64,000 nt of DNA from Hyphomicrobiales bacterium (lineage in GTDB: Bacteria; Pseudomonadota; Alphaproteobacteria; Rhizobiales; Rhizobiaceae): contig UBTF01000010.1 of assembly GCA_900468285.1 (NCBI GenBank), positions 62,001 through 126,000 of the forward strand, in the 5' to 3' direction. The notes under the pieces are model-generated. The model worked only from the letters and a program-made list of their open reading frames with translations, made no database searches and was not told the origin of the DNA. Shown here piece by piece: positions 1 through 9,128 of the stretch (positions within the stretch are counted from its first letter, which is position 1; each line of letters starts with the position of its first letter). A program made the position numbers and the translations under genes.

Positions 1-755
1 GGATACTGACCCCTGCGCTGATGGGTTTCGACGCGCTCTATGTGCTTTTGCAGACGTCCATCGTCTTCCTGTTTGGTGCCGTCACGCTGACCGGGCTAGA
101 TCCGCGTCTCATGTTCATCGTCGAAGTGGCGATCATGGTAGGGTTTTCGCTCGCGCTCTACCGGCTTCTGTTTGGCACCGGCCGGCATAATGTGCATTTG
201 ATCGTTCTGATCGGTATCGTGCTGGGCGGGCTGTTCCGCAGTCTGTCTGGCTTTCTACAGAGGATCATCAGTCCCGAAGATTTCATCGTGCTTCAGGACC
301 GGCTGTTTGCCAGTTTCAACCTAACGGATTCGACGCTGGTCGGCGTGTCCGCGCTTTTGATAGGCTTGGTGACGATCGCTATCTGGCGGATGTTTTCTGT
401 ATTCGACGTGATGATGCTTGGCCGCGATACGGCGATTGCGCTTGGTGTCGATCACAAGGCGATAACGATGAGGATACTTGTTCTCGTCTCGATTCTGGTG
501 TCGATCTCGACAGCGCTTCTCGGGCCGGTGACGTTTTTCGGGCTGTTGGTAGCGAACCTTGCCTATATCCTGATGCCCGCCGCGAAACACCGGATCATAT
601 TGCCTGCCGCGGTTCTGGTGTCGATTATCTGTCTCGTGGGCGGCCAGACAATCCTTGAGCGGGTCTTTGCCTTCGACACGGCTCTTTCAATCATCATCGA
701 ATTTGCCGGTGGGTTGTTCTTCATTCTGTTTCTTCTGAAAGGTCGCGTTAGATGA
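1..755 (+). CDS. Iron-chelate ABC transporter permease, FecCD family (5' end outside window)
   Basis: This is an inner-membrane permease of a siderophore or iron-chelate importer. The reading frame is already open at base 3, and the residues before the first in-window ATG at 21 continue the family sequence, so the true start lies upstream. The visible part, about 250 residues, is almost entirely hydrophobic helices, as expected for the C-terminal three quarters of a FecCD permease (usual length about 315). The GPVTFFGLLVANLAY stretch is the family's signature cytoplasmic loop. The stop overlaps the start of the ATPase gene (ATGA), so the two are translationally coupled. It resembles the second permease of vibriobactin or enterobactin-type systems, but the exact chelate cannot be read from sequence. 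Confidence 0.9.
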   Translation, partial: ILTPALMGFDALYVLLQTSIVFLFGAVTLTGLDPRLMFIVEVAIMVGFSLALYRLLFGTGRHNVHLIVLIGIVLGGLFRSLSGFLQRIISPEDFIVLQDRLFASFNLTDSTLVGVSALLIGLVTIAIWRMFSVFDVMMLGRDTAIALGVDHKAITMRILVLVSILVSISTALLGPVTFFGLLVANLAYILMPAAKHRIILPAAVLVSIICLVGGQTILERVFAFDTALSIIIEFAGGLFFILFLLKGRVR

Positions 756-1507
756 TCGGCATTTCCGGTGTCAGCAAATCTTATGGCCAGACGATTGTCG
801 TTGATGACGTGTCGCTGACACTGCCGAAAGGCGGTCTTACCTCGATCATAGGGCCGAACGGGGCGGGAAAATCGACGCTGATGTCGATGATCGCGCGGCT
901 TCTGCCTATCGATCGCGGCACGGTCATGGTCGATGGGCTGGACGTTGCGCTGACTGCGGGCGATGCGCTGGCAAAACGGCTGTCGATCCTCAGGCAGGAC
1001 AATCATCTGGCGGCGCGGCTGACGGTCTTCGATCTCGTTTCCTTCGGGCGTTATCCCTACAGCCGGGGGCGACTGACGGTCGAGGACCAGGGACATATAG
1101 AGCGGGCACTCGCTTATCTGGGATTGGAAGAGCTGAAGCATCGGTTTCTCGACGAGCTCTCCGGCGGCCAGCGGCAACGTGCCTTCGTCGCCATGGTTCT
1201 GGCGCAGGATACTGACTACATGCTGTTCGACGAGCCACTCAACAATCTCGATATCCGACATGCGGTGGCGATGATGAAGCTGTTGCGCGATGCGGCAAAA
1301 GATCTCGGCAAGACGGTGGTCGTTGTGCTACACGACATCAACTTCGCCTCCTGCTATTCCGATCATATCGTCATCATGCGTAAGGGCAGGCTTTTCACAC
1401 AGGGAGAGCCGGAGCAGATCATTCGCGAAGACATCCTCATCGATACCTACGAAACTGACTTCAAGGTGCGTGAGATGGACGGCAATCGCATCGCAACATT
1501 CTATTGA
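752..1507 (+). CDS. Iron-chelate ABC transporter ATP-binding protein
   Basis: This 251-residue cytoplasmic ATPase powers the importer whose permease precedes it. Walker A is GPNGAGKST near residue 36, the ABC signature is [10 protein letters not shown] near 136, Walker B is YMLFDEPLNNLD near 155, and the switch histidine lies in VVVLHDINFA. Length is normal for the FecE/FepC group. The ATG overlaps the permease stop by four bases. It is the last gene of its operon, as about 700 bases without a convincing gene follow. Substrate is unknown. This operon is separate from the second siderophore locus at 29539-36723. Confidence 0.92.
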   Translation: MIGISGVSKSYGQTIVVDDVSLTLPKGGLTSIIGPNGAGKSTLMSMIARLLPIDRGTVMVDGLDVALTAGDALAKRLSILRQDNHLAARLTVFDLVSFGRYPYSRGRLTVEDQGHIERALAYLGLEELKHRFLDELSGGQRQRAFVAMVLAQDTDYMLFDEPLNNLDIRHAVAMMKLLRDAAKDLGKTVVVVLHDINFASCYSDHIVIMRKGRLFTQGEPEQIIREDILIDTYETDFKVREMDGNRIATFY

Positions 1508-2220
1508 GAGCCGATCAAAACCTGCGTAGGCGACCACGTTTTCTATGTCGCTGTTTGAGGCCGATCGGAGCCCCCTGAACGTCCTGTTGATTTGATAGGA
1601 TCTGTCACATCACGGTTTACGGAAAAACAGATTACTGGAGTATTGAAGGGGTGGGAGGCGGGTGCGAGGCAACGCGATCCTTTAGGCTATCGCTGCAAAA
1701 AATCGGGGATGCCCGATGGGAAGCAACGTTGGGTGCGGGGTCCCGTCGTTTGAACATGCGATATTGCAGCGTGCGGCCTGACGATGCGGCCAGATTGAAA
1801 AAATCAGGACTCTCTCTAAAGGAAAGACTGGCCATGGGCCTATCGCATCCTGCGCAGTTATACGAATTGGGCATTCCCTCTTCTTGAGATTACCGATCAG
1901 TCCACCCGTCCAGCGTTACATCAAAAGTCTGCTGGGCTATGATTTGCGTTGTTTCCGGAGTGGCGATCTGCGACTTACCAGACTCCATCCTATCCATCAA
2001 AGGGCTGCTGGCCTTCTAGGCACGGCAAAAGGGGAATAACGTGGCCGTTGGCGAATTCACCCTGTCAAAGCCAAAGAAAGCGTCGTCATATCAAGTACGG
2101 AAATCAAACCCTCATCCGCGGGTCATCTAATTCGATGTTGATGAGATGTAGACAACGCGGCTCGCTTTGACCGAGCTTGGTAGGCCATAAAGCTCTATAT
2201 TTAGAGAAAGAAAAGGAGAT
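1508..2220. other. Intergenic stretch without a supported gene
   Basis: I see no recognisable gene here. Small open frames exist on both strands (for example 1651-1887 plus), but they lack family resemblance and a convincing ribosome site. No strong terminator hairpin follows the iron ATPase gene. The stretch ends at the tRNA-Gln gene. Confidence 0.5.
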
Positions 2221-2294
2221 TGGCTGGGGAACCTGGATTCGAACCAAGATTAACGGAGTCAGAGTCCGTCGTTCTACCGTTGAACTATTCCCCA
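2221..2294 (-). tRNA. tRNA-Gln, anticodon CTG
   Basis: Read on the minus strand, these 74 bases form a complete cloverleaf. The acceptor TGGGGAA pairs with TTCCCCA, then comes the discriminator G and an encoded CCA. The anticodon stem ACGGA/TCCGT carries the loop CTCTGAC, giving anticodon CTG, which reads CAG. The T-arm GGTTCGAATCC is canonical. It stands alone, with no other tRNA nearby. Confidence 0.96.
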
Positions 2295-2332
2295 ACGCAA
2301 CGAAGAGGATTGTTCCGCTTCGTCATGGGCGT

Positions 2333-2360
2333 CATATAAATGATTTGCTTTACTATGCAA
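2333..2360 (-). promoter_or_regulatory. Probable sigma-70-type promoter of tRNA-Gln
   Basis: On the minus strand TTGCAT (-35) is followed after 16 bases by TATATG (-10). The -10 lies about 39 bases before the tRNA 5' end, a normal distance for a short leader. The match is by eye only. Confidence 0.45.
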
Positions 2361-2760
2361 GTCCAAAAATGCGACTGGCGATTAAATTCGGTGGTGATAC
2401 CTGACTTTGCACGGGACAGCTTTCGCACGGTTCCGAAGCGGGTCGTCACTGGAGTGGTTTTCGTGGAATCGGTTGGCTCAGCTGCGTCGCATGCCCAGTA
2501 AAATTAGCCGAATGAAATCAGGCGCTGCACAGTAAGTCATACTAGGCCGTAAGAGTTTTCGCGGGCCCACTCTTTGCATGAATGCCGCATCTTTGAGTGG
2601 CGGCATTCCGCCCTTTGTTGCCAGCGCTGCACCGTAAGCCGCGGTTTCAAGTGGTCTGTGCCCGTAGCGGAGGACCAACATTGCGACCACCGGCCTGGTT
2701 TTAGCCTGAGTGTGTTTTGCCAGGCAGCTGACTGACCTTGAAAACACGGCCCTGATCGCT
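2361..2760. other. Intergenic stretch without a supported gene; one 9-bp inverted repeat
   Basis: No gene is supported. A perfect inverted repeat (GAATGCCGC at 2580-2588, GCGGCATTC at 2600-2608) lies downstream of the alcohol dehydrogenase gene on its strand. It has no T-tract on either side, so I do not call it a terminator. A 100-residue minus-strand frame (2478-2780) overlaps the dehydrogenase 3' end and resembles nothing I know. Confidence 0.45.
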
Positions 2761-3807
2761 TCAGTCTTCTCCTGTGCCATGCGTGAAGTCGAGGACCATC
2801 CGGCCGTCGACTTTGCCTGCCTTCAAACGCGTGAAAATGTCGTTGATGTCTTCAACTGGAGCTCTTTTGGTTTCGGTTTTCACTTTGCCCTCCAAAGCAA
2901 AGGCAATTGCTTCCTCAAGATCGCGGCGGGTGCCGACGATAGATCCGCGAATGGTGATGCGTTTTAACACGATGTTGAAAATCGGTGTTTCGAATTCACC
3001 TGGAGGCAATCCAACAAGGCTGATGGTTCCCTTTCGGCGCACCATCTTGATCGCCTGTGAAAATGCCGCGGGCGACACCGCAGTCACCAGAACGCCATGT
3101 GCACCTCCGCCCGTGGCAGCAATCACCTGGTCGATTGCGCCGTCGTCACGCGCATTCACACACAGATCGGCGCCAAGGTCTTGCGCCATGTTCAGCTTGT
3201 CGGCGCTTATGTCGATTGCCACCACTTTAAGGCCCATGGCCTTTGCATATTGGATGGCGACGTGGCCCAATCCGCCGATCCCGGATATTGCGACCCATTC
3301 GCCGGGCTTGGCTTCGGTTTCTTTCAGGCCCTTGTAAGTGGTTACACCTGCACAAAGAATTGGTGAAATGGCGGTGAAGTCCACATTCTTGGGAAGCCGA
3401 GCGGCGAAGGCAGCAGATGCGATGACATATTCGGCAAAGCCACCATTGCGACTGTAACCGGTATTGTGCTGATGCTCGCACAAGGTTTCCCAGCCGGTTT
3501 GGCAATATTCGCAGCGCATACAGGCATCGTGAAGCCAAGCTACGCCTACCGCGTCGCCTTTCTCGAAGTCAGTGACGCCGGGACCCAGTTCGACGACAAC
3601 CCCCGCCGCTTCGTGCCCGGGAATGAACGGTGGAGTTGGCTTAACAGGCCAATCCCCATCTGCAGCATGAAGATCTGTGTGGCATACGCCACACGCCATG
3701 ACCTTGACCAGAATTTCCCCTGGGCCCGGAACAGGAATCGGCACGCATTCGATCTTCAATGGCTTGGTGAATTCGTGAACGACTGCCGCTTTCATGAGTT
3801 TTGACAT
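2761..3807 (-). CDS. adhP: Zinc-dependent alcohol dehydrogenase, AdhP type
   Basis: This 348-residue cytosolic enzyme should oxidise primary alcohols such as ethanol or propanol with NAD. Catalytic zinc ligands appear in ACGVCHTD (Cys42, His43) and in GHEAAG. The four structural-zinc cysteines are in the segment starting CMRCEYC. The Rossmann motif is GIGGLGHVAIQYAK. I chose the ATG at 3807, which has GGGAGAGG upstream, rather than an in-frame start 33 bases earlier. It is transcribed alone and is probably not part of the chemotaxis operon upstream, being separated by 187 bases with a possible terminator. Confidence 0.92.
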   Translation of the reverse strand: MSKLMKAAVVHEFTKPLKIECVPIPVPGPGEILVKVMACGVCHTDLHAADGDWPVKPTPPFIPGHEAAGVVVELGPGVTDFEKGDAVGVAWLHDACMRCEYCQTGWETLCEHQHNTGYSRNGGFAEYVIASAAFAARLPKNVDFTAISPILCAGVTTYKGLKETEAKPGEWVAISGIGGLGHVAIQYAKAMGLKVVAIDISADKLNMAQDLGADLCVNARDDGAIDQVIAATGGGAHGVLVTAVSPAAFSQAIKMVRRKGTISLVGLPPGEFETPIFNIVLKRITIRGSIVGTRRDLEEAIAFALEGKVKTETKRAPVEDINDIFTRLKAGKVDGRMVLDFTHGTGED

Positions 3808-3952
3808 AGAAGCCTCTCCCGCTATCTGCGTTGAAGCCAATTCTATTCACGGCAGAGAGTTCTTCATTGACCGATATCAATTCGGCAGCCCCGGCTCAGA
3901 TCTGGCTAAAGCCTGCCGAGGTGAGCGGCAGGGGGTAGCCCAAAGAGCAATG

Positions 3953-3970
3953 AGCCGGGAGCCCCCGGCT
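3953..3970 (-). terminator. Possible terminator hairpin after the ParA-like gene
   Basis: A 7-bp perfect stem (AGCCGGG with CCCGGCT) and a 4-base loop lie 25 bases past the stop of the ParA-like gene. The following minus-strand sequence is only weakly T-rich (CATTGCTCTTTGG), so factor-independent termination is uncertain. Confidence 0.35.
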
Positions 3971-3994
3971 TGCTCCCCGGTGGCAAAGATGCGT

Positions 3995-4693
3995 TTACGC
4001 TGCTGCTGCAGATGACATTTGCGCGAGTGACTGGGCAGGCAAGAGCTTCAGGACTTCGTTGGCAAAAGCGTCGGCATTGTGCAACGCCTTGTCGAGATTG
4101 CTCACCTGAGTGGGGGGCATCATATGCAGATAGCCGCTGAACTCGAACATGTCGCGAAAGGCCGCTCGCTCGATGATGGGCGTATCAAGAACATGCACAT
4201 TCCGCTTTGCCAGAAGCGCCTTGGCTGCAAGCAAGGCGCGCGTCGTCACCATTGAGTTGACGCGGGAAAGAACGACCGAGTGCGGGATCTTGATCGATGC
4301 ACGATCGTCCAGATAGCGCAGCAGTTCAAGGACTTGAGCGCCGCCCTGGGCATCCATGGTGCTTCCTTGAACAGGGATGAGCACATGATTGGAAAGACCC
4401 ACTGCCGTTGCCAGCAGCGGTGATTGCGCTCCCGGCAGGTCGATGATGACATGGTCGAACTTTCTGCGGCTGTCTAGCACATGTTGCTGCAGGCTGGACG
4501 CGGAAACATAGGTTATGACCGACAGGTCGACGCGATGATCGGCGCCTTCGCGCCACTTCGACAGCCAACGCTGTGGGTCGGTATCGATGACGCAGACCTT
4601 CAACCCACGGCGAGCAAACTCAGAGGCAAGCAGCAAGACTGCCGTCGTTTTGCCTGCGCCGCCTTTTGTATTTGCGAATGTAATGACCGCCAT
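3995..4693 (-). CDS. ParA/MinD-family ATPase, VirC1-like, at the end of the chemotaxis operon
   Basis: The 232-residue protein has the deviant Walker A of ParA ATPases (KGGAGKTT, residues about 10-17), DTDPQRWLSKW after it, and VIIDLPGAQSP as the Walker B region. Length and overall plan resemble VirC1 and other orphan ParA proteins without a ParB partner. No parB, parS-like site or replication gene is visible, so plasmid partition is unlikely. It lies 117 bases downstream of cheB on the same strand. In Rhodobacter sphaeroides and Vibrio, ParA homologues encoded with che genes (PpfA, ParC) position chemoreceptor arrays; the same job here is inference. The start ATG has GGGAACGGA upstream. Confidence 0.82.
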   Translation of the reverse strand: MAVITFANTKGGAGKTTAVLLLASEFARRGLKVCVIDTDPQRWLSKWREGADHRVDLSVITYVSASSLQQHVLDSRRKFDHVIIDLPGAQSPLLATAVGLSNHVLIPVQGSTMDAQGGAQVLELLRYLDDRASIKIPHSVVLSRVNSMVTTRALLAAKALLAKRNVHVLDTPIIERAAFRDMFEFSGYLHMMPPTQVSNLDKALHNADAFANEVLKLLPAQSLAQMSSAAAA

Positions 4694-4810
4694 AATCCGT
4701 TCCCGTAATGGGTGCGGCGATCATCGCCCATTTCAAGCTCCAGAATCATGGACCTTCGCCAATCATTGGGGAATATGGTTAAGAGTTGATAAAGAAACCT
4801 TACCAGATTT

Positions 4811-5896
4811 TTAGCGGCGACGGTCCTCGGCAAGGATCTCTCGGGCAAGCTGGTCGAGCGGTACGACCCGGTCCACGCCGCCGTGCGCGATGGCTTCCTT
4901 GGGCATTCCGAAGACGATGGAGGAGGCTTCGTCCTGTGCTATTGTGAAGGCGCCTGCCTGATGCATTTCAAGCATTCCGCGCGCGCCGTCGTCCCCCATT
5001 CCCGTCATGATGACACCCATCGCGTTGGAGCCCGCCGAGCGTGCGGCCGAGCGGAAGAGCACGTCTACAGATGGGCGGTGACGAGAGACAAGCGGACCAT
5101 TCCTAACCGAGACATAGTAGCGTGCCCCCTGCCGTTCGAGAAGCATGTGCTTGTCGCCGGGCGCAATCAGGACATGCCCGCGCAAGACCGGATCGCCATC
5201 TTGCGCCTCTTTGATCTCGACGTCGCAGATCGTGTTGAGCCTTCTTGCGAAGGCGGCGGTAAATTTCTCTGGCATATGCTGCACGATGACGATGCCGGGC
5301 GAGTTCGCGGGCAACTTTTCAAGCATTTTGCGCAATGCTTCCGTGCCGCCCGTTGAGGCTCCCACGCAAACAACCATTTCCGTCGTCCGCGCCATGGCTT
5401 TGCCGGAGGGCGGGGGAAGGACGGCATCGGCCGTCAGTTTTGCCGTTGGTGCGCTGGCGACCGCACGTCGAGAGGAACGGATCCCGGTTACCCGCGCCTG
5501 GGCTGCGCTTTTGACGACCTGGCAGATGCGCTGGCCCGCTTCCGCCAGATGGTCGGCGGCGCCAATCCGAGGCTTGAGAATGACATCGACAGCACCGGCT
5601 TCGAGCGCTTGAAGAAGTGTCTCGGAACCCGCTTCGGTCAATGATGAGCACATGACGACAGGGATGGGATGCTGCGACATGATCTTGCGCAGAAACGTTA
5701 TTCCGTCCATCCGCGGCATTTCGACATCGAGCGTTATGACGTCAGGCACGTCTTCCTGCATCTTCTTTGCTGCCATGAACGGGTCGGAAGCTGCCCCGAT
5801 CACTTCGATGTCCGGATCGGACTCAAGCACAGCAGTGAGTGTCTGACGGACACTTGCGGAATCGTCAACGATCAGAACACGCGTTTTTTTTGCCAT
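4811..5896 (-). CDS. cheB: Chemotaxis protein-glutamate methylesterase/glutamine deamidase CheB
   Basis: CheB removes methyl groups from receptors when phosphorylated by CheA and can deamidate receptor glutamines. The N-terminal receiver domain has acidic Asp11-Asp12 and phospho-acceptor Asp57 ([12 protein letters not shown]). After a linker of about 50 residues comes the methylesterase domain, with catalytic serine in GASTGG, histidine in VQHMPEKF and aspartate in [10 protein letters not shown]. At 361 residues it is full length. It follows cheR by 9 bases. No cheD is present in this cluster, so any deamidation would fall to CheB. Confidence 0.96.
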   Translation of the reverse strand: MAKKTRVLIVDDSASVRQTLTAVLESDPDIEVIGAASDPFMAAKKMQEDVPDVITLDVEMPRMDGITFLRKIMSQHPIPVVMCSSLTEAGSETLLQALEAGAVDVILKPRIGAADHLAEAGQRICQVVKSAAQARVTGIRSSRRAVASAPTAKLTADAVLPPPSGKAMARTTEMVVCVGASTGGTEALRKMLEKLPANSPGIVIVQHMPEKFTAAFARRLNTICDVEIKEAQDGDPVLRGHVLIAPGDKHMLLERQGARYYVSVRNGPLVSRHRPSVDVLFRSAARSAGSNAMGVIMTGMGDDGARGMLEMHQAGAFTIAQDEASSIVFGMPKEAIAHGGVDRVVPLDQLAREILAEDRRR

Positions 5897-5905
5897 ATGA
5901 CTCTG

Positions 5906-6754
5906 CTATTGTTTCATGAATACGGTGTTGGCAACCTGCTTGATAGGTAGATTTATTCCTGTCACCGATTCCGAATGGCCGATCAGCAAGTAGCCCCCCG
6001 GCATGAGACATTTGCAAAGCTGTGTCAAAACATGTGCCTGTGTCTTTTTGTCAAAATAGATCAGGACATTTCGACAAAAGATGATCTGATAGGGATCGCC
6101 CACATTGTAGCTTGGGTTCATCAGATTGAGCCGGGCAAACCCGACTTTTGAGCGCAGTCTGGGGGTTATTCTGATGTCGCTACGTGTCTTGTCTTTCGGC
6201 ATCATCACATATTTGCGGACCATTTCTTGCGGGACAGGATCAATCAGCTCACGCGAATATATTCCACTATGCGCTTTTTTCAACACGTCCGTCGAAAGAT
6301 CGGTCGCCAGAATATGATAGTCCGAGATGACTCTCCTTTCCACTGCGTCGGCCATGACCATTGCCATGGTATAAGGTTCTGCCCCCGTGGAACAGGCCGA
6401 ACTCCACGCACGCACCCTCTTGTGTCCCTTGTCAGCAAGCGCTGGCAAAGCGACGTTTGTCATGAAGTCAAAATGGTTCGGTTCACGAAAAAAGTCTGTC
6501 TTGTTCGTCGTGACGACGTCGATCAGAAAGACCGCTTCCGTCTCCATGCCCCCATGTCGAAACAGGTAATCGCAATATTCGCTGAAGGTCGGGTAGCCCG
6601 TTGCTCTCAACCGCTTACGAAGGCGCCCCTCCAGCATGGAGCGCTTCGTTTCCGGCATCTTGATACCGCAATAATTGTATATGAACTCCGACAACTGGCG
6701 GAAATCGCGTACACTGAGAGCGTCGTCGAACATGGTAGTGGCAAGGGCATTCAA
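5906..6754 (-). CDS. cheR: Chemotaxis protein methyltransferase CheR
   Basis: CheR uses S-adenosylmethionine to methylate receptor glutamates. The N-terminal helical domain (residues about 15-75) precedes the methyltransferase domain, with the SAM-binding motif RVWSSACSTGAEPYTMAM and the later IIFCRNVLIYFD motif. The 282-residue length is normal. The stop is 9 bases before cheB and the start 14 bases after the cheW stop, so the three genes share a transcript. The ribosome site is weak (GGAG 13 bases before ATG). Confidence 0.96.
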   Translation of the reverse strand: MNALATTMFDDALSVRDFRQLSEFIYNYCGIKMPETKRSMLEGRLRKRLRATGYPTFSEYCDYLFRHGGMETEAVFLIDVVTTNKTDFFREPNHFDFMTNVALPALADKGHKRVRAWSSACSTGAEPYTMAMVMADAVERRVISDYHILATDLSTDVLKKAHSGIYSRELIDPVPQEMVRKYVMMPKDKTRSDIRITPRLRSKVGFARLNLMNPSYNVGDPYQIIFCRNVLIYFDKKTQAHVLTQLCKCLMPGGYLLIGHSESVTGINLPIKQVANTVFMKQ

Positions 6755-6768
6755 CTGCGATTACTCCA

Positions 6769-7263
6769 TTACGCTGCGCGGACCGGTCCACTGATGACCT
6801 GGCTGAGACTGCCAGCTTCGGTCGAGAATAGTTCTGCAAGGTCGATGATGACGACGAAGTCTCCCTCGCGCCTGACGACGCCGGCAATGTAGGTCGAATT
6901 CCAACGGATCCCGATGTCCGGCGCGGTCTCGATTGCTTCACGGCTGAACGGCGTGACTTCGAAAACCTTGTCGGCTACAAGCCCCAGAGCCAGCACTTTC
7001 TCCCCGATTGGAATATCGAGAACCAGAATCCGGGTGTTTTGCGTTTTTACCGTTTTGCTCATGCCCAGCCGCAGGCGCAGATCGATGACCGGAACGCCAT
7101 GTCCTCGCACATCTCTGAGACCCAGCAAGTAGTCAGGCCCATTTGGAATCTTGAACGCTTCCTCATGGTCGAGAATTTCGCGCACGACATCCACGGGGAC
7201 GGCGAAAACCTCATCACCAAGACTGAAGGTTACGAACTGGGTGTCAGAAGATGTGCTGGCCAT
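6769..7263 (-). CDS. cheW: Chemotaxis coupling protein CheW (distal copy)
   Basis: This 164-residue protein is a single CheW domain, which links receptors to CheA in the signalling array. Typical features are FVTFSLGDEVFAVPVDVVREIL at the N-terminus (read here as two adjoining strands) and the GLRDVRGHGVPVIDLR and VLGLVADKV-type segments. It is the second CheW gene of the operon, placed 3 bases after the receptor gene. The other copy at 10942-11484 is longer and clearly different, so the two may serve different receptor sets. Confidence 0.93.
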   Translation of the reverse strand: MASTSSDTQFVTFSLGDEVFAVPVDVVREILDHEEAFKIPNGPDYLLGLRDVRGHGVPVIDLRLRLGMSKTVKTQNTRILVLDIPIGEKVLALGLVADKVFEVTPFSREAIETAPDIGIRWNSTYIAGVVRREGDFVVIIDLAELFSTEAGSLSQVISGPVRAA

Positions 7264-7266
7264 GTT

Positions 7267-8964
7267 TTAAGCGCTTTCCCGGAAATCCGCGTCGTTTGCG
7301 TCAGGCCCGCCCATGGACATATCCAACGCAAAGCCCTTGGCGCGTGCTTGTTGTGTTCTGACGGTATTGTCGGATGACCCCTTGCCGGTTCGCGTTATCT
7401 GAGCCGGGCTGTGTCTGACGAATTCAGGCTGCTTTGAAACGGCCTTCGCTCTCTGGCCATTGGCCTGGTTGACCTTGAAGAACGCGATGCTGGCCTGGAG
7501 TTCTTCGGCCTGAGCCGCAAGTTCTTCCGACGTTGCCGACATTTCTTCCGAAGCGCTGGTGTTCTGTTGAGTTACCTTGTCAAGTTGCTGAATAGCTTCG
7601 TTGATCTGGCTGGCACCGATATCCTGCTCGCGGCAAGCTGCAGAAATTTCAGCCACGAGTTCCGCCGTTTTGCGAATATCTGGAACAAGACGGTTCAACA
7701 TTTCGCCGGCGTCTGAGGCTGCCCTGACGGTGTCGCTGGACATAGTGCTGATTTCAGCGGCTGCAGCCTGGCTGCGTTCCGCAAGCTTGCGGACTTCAGA
7801 GGCAACAACGGCAAAACCCTTACCATGTTCGCCAGCGCGTGCTGCTTCGACAGCGGCGTTCAAAGCGAGGAGGTCTGTCTGCCGCGCTATTTCCTGGACG
7901 ATTGAAATCTTCTCGGCAATGGTTCGCATGGCAACGACGGCCTGACTTACGGCTGCGCCGCTTGCTTCTGCGTCGGTCGACGACTGACGTGCGATCTTTT
8001 CTGTCTGGGCCGCATTTTCAGCGTTCTGGCGGATATTGGCAGCCATCTGTTCCATCGATGCAGATGCTTCTTCCGTAGATGACGCCTGTTCTGTGGCGCC
8101 TTGGGACACCTGTTCAGAGCTTGCAGACAGTTCCTGGCTGCCAGAAGAGACATTTTCAGCAGCAGAAATTGAATCGGCGACGACGCCGCGCAAGCGTTCG
8201 ATCATCGTATTAACGTGCTGAAGCAGCTGGCCGATTTCGTCTTTCGTCGTAACAGTAGCTGTTTCGGTCAAGTCGCCATCGGAAACCTTCCGGACAACAT
8301 TGATCGCTTTCGTCAGGCCACGGCTGATACCGATTGCGATCCAAAAGGCAACAACCGTAGAAATGATTACCAATGCAATTGAAACACCAACCAGAATGTT
8401 GCGCGACTCTGTATATTGAGCGTTTGTCGCCTCGTCTGTCTGGCGCAAATCTGCAGTAATGATGCCCGTTAGCGCATCAAGGTTACGCAGCAGATCTTCG
8501 GTGAATTTCGCGCTCTGGTCCATGGAAATGGCACCAGCACGCGTATTGCTTTCTGTCGTATTCTCTGTGGCGAGCGCAAGAATTTGGTCCTGAATAATGA
8601 CCCAGTTGGTATAGATCGCGGCAAACTTCGCTACGCTTTCGCGGATAACGGCGTTATCCTGTTCTTCGAACTCTGCGACTTTGCTTTCGATCTTGCGGCG
8701 CTCCTGATTGACCGTTTCCCGATAGCCGGAGATTTTCTGTGGGTCCGTATTCAGAATAGCGTTTTTCTCCGCGCGTATGGAGGACGAAACGCCTTCGGTT
8801 AGAGCCGTCAAATCTTGGAGGTTTTTCGCAGGGCCCTGAACAATCTCCGTAATTGCGGAGTTCAGAGATGAGAGGTTGAGTATGGCCATCGTTGCCATGC
8901 CGCCGGACATAGCGATGATGAAGGCAAAAGCCAGCGCCAATTTAAGTTTAATGGTGAAATGCAT
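7267..8964 (-). CDS. Methyl-accepting chemotaxis receptor with periplasmic four-helix-type sensor
   Basis: This 565-residue receptor has TM1 at about residues 9-30, a periplasmic helical sensor region to about 189, TM2 at 190-213, a HAMP domain to about 266 and a cytoplasmic signalling domain. The conserved hairpin tip runs from about 357 to 400 ([21 protein letters not shown]). The ligand cannot be predicted. The last 23 residues (from [11 protein letters not shown] to DFRESA) are identical to those of the next receptor. It is preceded by a 164-base gap with strong inverted repeats and may have its own promoter. Confidence 0.94.
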   Translation of the reverse strand: MHFTIKLKLALAFAFIIAMSGGMATMAILNLSSLNSAITEIVQGPAKNLQDLTALTEGVSSSIRAEKNAILNTDPQKISGYRETVNQERRKIESKVAEFEEQDNAVIRESVAKFAAIYTNWVIIQDQILALATENTTESNTRAGAISMDQSAKFTEDLLRNLDALTGIITADLRQTDEATNAQYTESRNILVGVSIALVIISTVVAFWIAIGISRGLTKAINVVRKVSDGDLTETATVTTKDEIGQLLQHVNTMIERLRGVVADSISAAENVSSGSQELSASSEQVSQGATEQASSTEEASASMEQMAANIRQNAENAAQTEKIARQSSTDAEASGAAVSQAVVAMRTIAEKISIVQEIARQTDLLALNAAVEAARAGEHGKGFAVVASEVRKLAERSQAAAAEISTMSSDTVRAASDAGEMLNRLVPDIRKTAELVAEISAACREQDIGASQINEAIQQLDKVTQQNTSASEEMSATSEELAAQAEELQASIAFFKVNQANGQRAKAVSKQPEFVRHSPAQITRTGKGSSDNTVRTQQARAKGFALDMSMGGPDANDADFRESA

Positions 8965-9060
8965 CGATCATTCCTTGAAGAAAGGGGGTAACAAGATAAT
9001 TTATCTTTTTTGCTTCAGAGCGACGTGACGGGTGACACATTCATCCACACACTCCAGGAA

Positions 9061-9112
9061 CGACGATCATCGTCGCTTGGTTGTTGCTCCGAGACGCATT
9101 TCTCGGAGCAAC
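9061..9112 (-). repeat. Two strong inverted repeats between the receptor genes
   Basis: A 15-base palindrome (CGACGAT C ATCGTCG, 9061-9075) is followed by a perfect 12-bp stem (GTTGCTCCGAGA 9083-9094, TCTCGGAGCAAC 9101-9112) with a 6-base loop. They lie just past the stop of the upstream receptor gene, in the middle of the operon. There is no T-tract on the minus strand. A role in mRNA stability or partial termination is more likely than full termination. Confidence 0.7.
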
Positions 9113-9128
9113 AGTTTTAGCTTGCAGA

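Noticed and set aside
1651-1887. A 78-residue plus-strand open frame between the iron operon and tRNA-Gln
   Set aside because: It starts with GTG, has no recognisable domain, and a similar frame exists on the other strand. Not enough support for a gene.
2221-2294. Integration site of a mobile element at the tRNA gene
   Set aside because: No integrase gene is present and I found no direct repeat of the tRNA 3' end in the window.
2478-2780. A 100-residue minus-strand frame downstream of the alcohol dehydrogenase
   Set aside because: It begins inside the end of the dehydrogenase gene, resembles no family known to me and includes an inverted repeat.
3995-4693. Ti-plasmid virulence gene virC1
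   Set aside because: The similarity is to the whole ParA/VirC1 group. No vir genes, border or overdrive sequence is nearby, and the context is chemotaxis.
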